The notes beneath the pieces were generated by a model, which searched no databases, was not told the origin of the DNA, and was given only the letters and a program-made list of their open reading frames with translations. The position numbers and the translations under genes are program-made. Shown here piece after piece: positions 37,720 to 42,158 of a stretch of DNA of 42,158 nucleotides. Positions within the stretch are counted from its first letter, which is position 1. Every line of letters starts with the position of its first letter. This DNA is from Polaromonas sp. Its GTDB lineage: Bacteria > Pseudomonadota > Gammaproteobacteria > Burkholderiales > Burkholderiaceae_C. The stretch is from positions 1 through 42,158 of the forward strand of contig RDZZ01000044.1 of the NCBI GenBank assembly GCA_004293655.1, given 5' to 3'.

Positions 37720-38554
37720 ATGAAACCAAACCGATTCAGTGCGTTCAATTTTTTGCGGGCTTGCGCTGCCGTTAGCGCTTGCGCCTAGCGTTTGGGTGCA
37801 AACTTGCACCTACTTTGATGATTTCAAAGACAGCGGTGACGGCACTGTGACTGATCCTCAAAGCAATGCAGTGTGGCAGCGCTGTGCGGTGGGGCAGAGT
37901 TGGAATGGCTCGGGATGTCCGGGCGATGGGAAAGAAATGCCTTGGTGGGATGCGATGCGCGCTGCCAAAGCAGATCGGTTTCTGGGCAAGAAAGATTGGC
38001 GGCTGCCGACCAGAGGTGAATTGGTGTCTATCGTTGGTAAAAGTAAGGATTGTGAGAACGCCCAGCAGAAAAGGGCTGTGTCCTCTGTTTTTCAGTCGAT
38101 AAAGGCGGATCGTCTGGACTGGATTTGGTCATCCTCGCATGTTGGCGACATTATCACCTCAGCATTTGTAGTTGACTTCGCCGACGGAGCTGCGCTTATC
38201 AATGCCCGCCACATAACCGCCGCGGTTCGCTTGCTCCGTACCAATCAGTCATTGGCTTCTTCGGAATTTAACCGTGAGTTCGCCAAGATCGGGTAATTCG
38301 AAGCGGCTTACCTCACGCAAAAGCGCGAAAAAGAGCAGGAAGCAGCGGTCAAAGCCCAGCAAGAGCGCGATCAGGCCGCCAACGAAGCGCGGAATAACGC
38401 TCAGGCTTGCGGCGGGCTGTATGCGGGTAAGCCTGTGAGTTTGCGCTACACCCGTTCAAGTTCTATATTTGGTACGAGCGGTACGAATTACGCGGACGCT
38501 ATCATTATTGGTGCGGGTCGAGAAAGTGCGTCAGCTCGGGTTAGCAAAGCGTAA
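37720..38554 (+). pseudogene. DUF1566-type (Lcl) secreted protein, disrupted by a 5' frameshift and an in-frame TAA
   Basis: ATG frame from 37720 runs to a stop. Removing one T of T6 (37749-37754) restores signal peptide MKPNRFSAFNFCGLALPLALAPSVWVQTC. After TAA 38294-38296 the frame stays open for 85 codons (FEAAYLTQKREKEQEAAVKAQQERDQAANEARNNAQACGG...). Confidence 0.7.
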
Positions 38555-38613
38555 CCCGACACCAGACCGATTGAAGCTCATCTGTCGGGTTGCACTCTTT
38601 AGGCTAACCCGAC
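38536..38613. repeat. REP-like pair of GGGTTA..TAACCC palindromes
   Basis: tcgggttagcaaagcgtaacccgac and gtcgggttgcactctttaggctaacccgacc; both fold as hairpins and can pair with each other. Confidence 0.6.
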
Positions 38614-38641
38614 CTGCGTTTCTGAAACAGGCGGACTGAAC

Positions 38642-39187
38642 ATGCCCAATGCCCCACTCGTCATCTTCTCCCACGGCAAAGAAACCGGCCCTTGGGGCAC
38701 CAAAATTCGCCGCCTGGCCGATGTAGCGCAAGCTGCGGGCTGGCAAGTCATCAGCGTGGACTATGCCGCATTGACTGGGCAAGTTGATGCGCCCGCCGAG
38801 CTGCGTTTGCAAGCCTTGCTGCACCTGCTGGCCACTGGCTTGCCGCCGCACAGCCAACTGGCGCTGGTGGGCAGCAGCATGGGCGGCTGGGTGTCGGCTC
38901 AGGCGGCTTGCCATGTGCGGCCAGCGGGTTTGTTTTTACTGGCGCCTGCCTTGGGCATCGCCAGCTACCCCAGCCAGTGGCCTGCTGTTGACAGCAGCGT
39001 TGACATTGAAATCACCCACGGCTGGGCTGATGATGTGATACCGGCTCAAAACAGCATCACCTTTGCGCAGCGCACCGGCGCCCGGCTGCATGTGGTGGCT
39101 GATGACCATCGACTGAGCCAGTCGCTTGACGTGCTGTGCGCCAGCTTTGCGGCGTTTTTGGCGCGGGTCAAGGGTGCGGCGGCATGA
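38642..39187 (+). CDS. Alpha/beta hydrolase fold protein
   Basis: LVIFSHGKETGPWGTKIRRLA, nucleophile elbow LVGSSMGGW, ITHGWADDVIP, DDHRL. Confidence 0.85.
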   Translation: MPNAPLVIFSHGKETGPWGTKIRRLADVAQAAGWQVISVDYAALTGQVDAPAELRLQALLHLLATGLPPHSQLALVGSSMGGWVSAQAACHVRPAGLFLLAPALGIASYPSQWPAVDSSVDIEITHGWADDVIPAQNSITFAQRTGARLHVVADDHRLSQSLDVLCASFAAFLARVKGAAA

Positions 39188-39861
39188 GCCAGACTGAATG
39201 CGTTGCCCGCTTCACGTCGCACGGGCGTGAATTTATGGTGCTGCACAAAGCCAGTGCTGCTTACCTGCGCGCCGATGGCCGGATGATTGCCAGCCTGGGT
39301 GAAGGTCTGGACGTTGACGAAGCCATAGCCCAGGCACATTTGCAAGCGGAGCTGTTCCAGATCAATGAGCGTGTACAAGAGGCCGCGCTGCTGCACCGCC
39401 TGTATGAAATGCCGCGCACTGATGACATCCAAGCCATTGCCGCAGACTATGTGTTGATCAAACTGCCCGCTGGGCAACATACCCAAACTGGCGACGCGGT
39501 GTATGCACCGTTTAACCACAACGGCTATGCGTATACGCTGCAAGGTTGGGTATTTTTGGGCTGTTTTGAATCTGCGCAGCAGCTTGAAGCACACATCGCG
39601 AGCGAGCAAGTCAAGGACGCTTTGGCACCAACCCAATGCAAGCCCGCCAGCAAGCGGTTCAAAAACTTGAAGGAAGGCTTGCAGAAAGAGACCAAAGTGA
39701 TGGGCTACGTGGCCATTGGCCTGGCCATCGCATTTGCGTTGGCTTACGGCGTTCGCTCTGTGTTGAGCAGCTGGCCCATCGTGATTGCGCTGCTGATGGG
39801 TGCAATATTTGTGGGTTGTGCGGTGGTGCTTTGGAAAAGTAAGGTGGCAAAGAAAAAGTAA
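39184..39861 (+). CDS. Hypothetical membrane protein (C-terminal TM segments)
   Basis: ATGA overlap with the hydrolase; C-terminal VMGYVAIGLAIAFALAYGVRSVLSSWPIVIALLMGAIFVGCAVVLWKSK. Confidence 0.75.
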   Translation: MSQTECVARFTSHGREFMVLHKASAAYLRADGRMIASLGEGLDVDEAIAQAHLQAELFQINERVQEAALLHRLYEMPRTDDIQAIAADYVLIKLPAGQHTQTGDAVYAPFNHNGYAYTLQGWVFLGCFESAQQLEAHIASEQVKDALAPTQCKPASKRFKNLKEGLQKETKVMGYVAIGLAIAFALAYGVRSVLSSWPIVIALLMGAIFVGCAVVLWKSKVAKKK

Positions 39862-40005
39862 TGTGATTTCGTTTTTAGATCAGCAGCAGATAAGGCGCGA
39901 AGCCGCAGGCCGCACTGCAGCACGGCCAAAGACAAGCAGCAACACATCGCATCGCATTGACATGGGAAAAAAAGATGCATATCTCTTCAATTCTTGAAGC
40001 CATCT

Positions 40006-40055
40006 CTGGCCATTTCAGTGGTGTGCCTGATGTTGACGCTGTTGCTGCTGGCCTG
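40006..40055 (+). pseudogene. Relic of an ABC permease 3' end
   Basis: ctggccatttcagtggtgt is identical to 37360-37380 within the permease. In frame, LAISVVCLMLTLLLLA* vs LAISVVYLVLTLTLSLLA. Confidence 0.6.
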
Positions 40056-40220
40056 AGAGCCTGCTAGTTGTTGCGTGATGACAAGGCATCAAAGTCATTT
40101 ACCCCAGCAGCAAGGGTTTGCTGGTTTTTGAGGCGAGCGGCTAATTTTCAGTGGCTGAAACAAGCTCTGCCGTAGTTTTCACGAGGGTTGTTTGCTATAA
40201 ATTAAATAGTAAAAAAACTA

Positions 40221-40769
40221 CTAATAATGCCGTCCTGACTTGTAAGACGCACTGGCGTTGGGCTTCAAAGTAGCGGTGGCGGCCAGCCGCACGGTGGCCG
40301 CGCCCACATGTGCATGTGTAATCGCCAGCCCCAAAGCATCGGCTGCGTCACTGCCAGGCAAGCCGGGCAGTTTGAGCAGGCGCATGACCATGTGCTGCAC
40401 CTCGGCCTTGCCTGCCTTGCCGTAGCCTGCAACCGCTTTTTTCATTTGCAGCGCGGTGTATTCGGCCACTGGCAAATCGCGTGACACCAGCGCCGTGATG
40501 CATGCCCCGCGTGCCTGGCCCAGCAGCAGCGTGCCCTGCGGATTGACATTGACAAACACAATCTCGACCGACGCCGCCGCCGGCTGGTAGCGCTCGGCAA
40601 CCTCCCGAATCCCGTCATACAGCACCTTCAGGCGGGCAGGCAAGTCACGTGCGCCCAGATGCGTGGTGGTAATCGTGCCGCTGGCCACATAACGCAACTC
40701 AGAGCCTTCCAGGTCCACCACGCCAAAGCCGGTGATGCGCAAGCCCGGATCAATGCCAAGAATTCTCAT
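40221..40769 (-). CDS. ruvC: Crossover junction endodeoxyribonuclease RuvC
   Basis: [59 protein letters not shown]. Confidence 0.96.
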   Translation of the reverse strand: MRILGIDPGLRITGFGVVDLEGSELRYVASGTITTTHLGARDLPARLKVLYDGIREVAERYQPAAASVEIVFVNVNPQGTLLLGQARGACITALVSRDLPVAEYTALQMKKAVAGYGKAGKAEVQHMVMRLLKLPGLPGSDAADALGLAITHAHVGAATVRLAATATLKPNASASYKSGRHY

Positions 40770-40771
40770 TT

Positions 40772-40826
40772 GCTACTTTTTTGATAGCGGCAGATGCAAA
40801 CAACACAAGCGCTAGATGCCAAAATA
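40772..40826 (+). repeat. Dispersed 17/23 repeat copy between ruvC and cdsA, contributing the cdsA stop codon
   Basis: GCTACTTTTTTGATAGC-N23-CTAGATGCCAAAATACC; the - strand TAG of cdsA is 40812-40814, within CTAG. Confidence 0.7.
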
Positions 40827-41792
40827 CCACCTGACCGAATGAAAAAACACCGGTGCGGCAAAGCACAGCGCATCAACCCGGTCCAGCAAGCCGGTGGCTC
40901 CCGTGACTGACTTGCCTTCTGCGCCCCAGTTGGTGATGCCACGGTCACGCTTGAGGGCTTTCATGACCAGGTGGCCCAATGAGCCCGCCACACAGGCAAT
41001 AAACCCCATGGCCACCGCCTGCGCGGGCTGAAAAGGCGTCAGGCCGCTCAGCACGCCCCCGATCAGGCTGGCCGCGCCCACGGCGATCAGCCAGCCCGTC
41101 CAGTTGAAGGTTTTACTCACACGCGGTGCAATCGGCGGGCGTGGCCACCGGCCGTCCACCAGGTGCTGCACCAGCATGCAGCTTTGCACCACCAACACCA
41201 GAAAAAATACCAGAAATGCGTTTTTGCCCTCGTAACCCGGAAACTTGAGCAGCATCAGCGCCGGCACGTGGCTGATGCCGTACACACACACCATGATGCC
41301 CCACTGCAGCTTGGCATTGCGCTCCAGAAAGCGCTGTGGGTCATTGGCCAGCGCACTGACCACCGGAATGGCCAGAAAAACATACACTGGAATGAACACC
41401 GTCACCAGGTCAAAGTGCCGCGTGATCACCAGCGAAAACTGCACCGGCAGCACCATGAAAAACGCCATCACCAGGCTGCGGTGGTCGCCCTGGCGCGTCG
41501 GCGAGAGCGTGATGAACTCGCGCAGTGCAAAAAAAGCGACCGTGCCAAACAGCACAACGGCCACCGTTTCCCCGGCAGCCCAGCCCACCCAGAACACCGT
41601 ACACATCACCCATGAGGTGCGCAGCAGACCGTTGAACTCCCTGAGTTTCTGGCTGTGTACATCGTCTTCCTGCCGATCCTTGAGCGACAGCACCAGCGCC
41701 CACACACTGCTCATGAGAAGCAAGCCAAACACCCCCACAAACAGCAGACCAACTTGCTGTGAAGGACTCAACTGGCGCAAAAAATCATTCAT
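40812..41792 (-). CDS. cdsA: Phosphatidate cytidylyltransferase
   Basis: Multi-TM protein ending GCVAGSLGHLVMKALKRDRGITNWGAEGKSVTGATGLLDRVDALCFAAPVFFHSVRWYFGI; CdsA signature region with a divergent motif. Confidence 0.85.
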   Translation of the reverse strand: MNDFLRQLSPSQQVGLLFVGVFGLLLMSSVWALVLSLKDRQEDDVHSQKLREFNGLLRTSWVMCTVFWVGWAAGETVAVVLFGTVAFFALREFITLSPTRQGDHRSLVMAFFMVLPVQFSLVITRHFDLVTVFIPVYVFLAIPVVSALANDPQRFLERNAKLQWGIMVCVYGISHVPALMLLKFPGYEGKNAFLVFFLVLVVQSCMLVQHLVDGRWPRPPIAPRVSKTFNWTGWLIAVGAASLIGGVLSGLTPFQPAQAVAMGFIACVAGSLGHLVMKALKRDRGITNWGAEGKSVTGATGLLDRVDALCFAAPVFFHSVRWYFGI

Positions 41793-41813
41793 TCAAACGT
41801 CCCGTTGTCCCGT

Positions 41814-42158
41814 TCACGCTTCCCGCAGATCCAGCACCGCTTGACGCGCCCGGATCAAAAAGTCGATACGTGCCTCTTGCGGTGCCGCTGCAATGGGCGC
41901 GCCAAATGTCACCGAGCACAAAATGGGCACGGGTACCACCTCACCTTTGGGCATCACGCGTTGCACGTTGTTGATCCAGGCGGGCACCAACACCACATGT
42001 GGGAACTTTTGCGCCAGGTTGTACAGGCCAGACTTGAAGTTCTGCGGCTCCTCCTGGTTGCCGCGCGTGCCCTCCGGGAACAAGATGATCGAGTCACCGT
42101 TGCCAAGGGCCTCCATCAGCGGCTCCAGCGGGTCTTGCTCGCCGGTCTTGACGCGGTC
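41814..42158 (-). CDS. 1-acyl-sn-glycerol-3-phosphate acyltransferase (PlsC-like), 5' end outside window
   Basis: DSIILFPEGTRGN motif, LVPAWINNVQRVMPKGEVVPVPILCSVTFGAPI; open to the window end. Confidence 0.85.
   Translation of the reverse strand, partial: DRVKTGEQDPLEPLMEALGNGDSIILFPEGTRGNQEEPQNFKSGLYNLAQKFPHVVLVPAWINNVQRVMPKGEVVPVPILCSVTFGAPIAAAPQEARIDFLIRARQAVLDLREA

Noticed and set aside
40194-40216. gctataaattaaatagt as another 17/23 repeat copy
   Set aside because: The 17-bp arm length fits, but no TAG core is found 23 bp later; at best a truncated half copy.

Overview
This 42 kb window has the codon usage, gene content and repeats of a Betaproteobacterium, probably Comamonadaceae (inferred by eye, no search run). 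Positions 2.8-21.3 kb hold a complete minus-strand dcw (division and cell wall) cluster: mraZ-rsmH-ftsL-ftsI-murE-murF-mraY-murD-ftsW-murG-murC-ddlB-ftsQ-ftsA-ftsZ-lpxC. The left end has two SDRs and an FAH-family hydrolase, probably a sugar-acid pathway. The right side has a STAS protein, DksA, a CobW-type GTPase, an RlmI-like methyltransferase, DUF484, dapF, a NUDIX-MBL fusion, an amino-acid ABC substrate-binding protein and permease, ruvC, cdsA and a plsC fragment. The strongest candidate for an undescribed system is 31475-35359 (+). It is a tightly packed cassette of a LOV/PAS protein with the flavin-adduct cysteine motif GRNCRFLQ, a winged-helix-like protein, a CvnD/MglA-like small GTPase, three Roadblock/LC7-like proteins and a small beta-rich protein. 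I read it as a blue-light-controlled bacterial Ras-like GTPase switch. The second main finding is a dispersed ~57-bp repeat with fixed geometry (17-bp arm, 23-bp spacer, YTAG/STAG-like core). It lies inside or at the ends of conserved genes (murC/ddlB, murG, dapF, NUDIX-MBL, cdsA/ruvC, probably the RlmI-like gene), and in three of them it is read in the same frame. Other repeats, a doubly broken DUF1566 pseudogene and a relic of an ABC permease are also reported.
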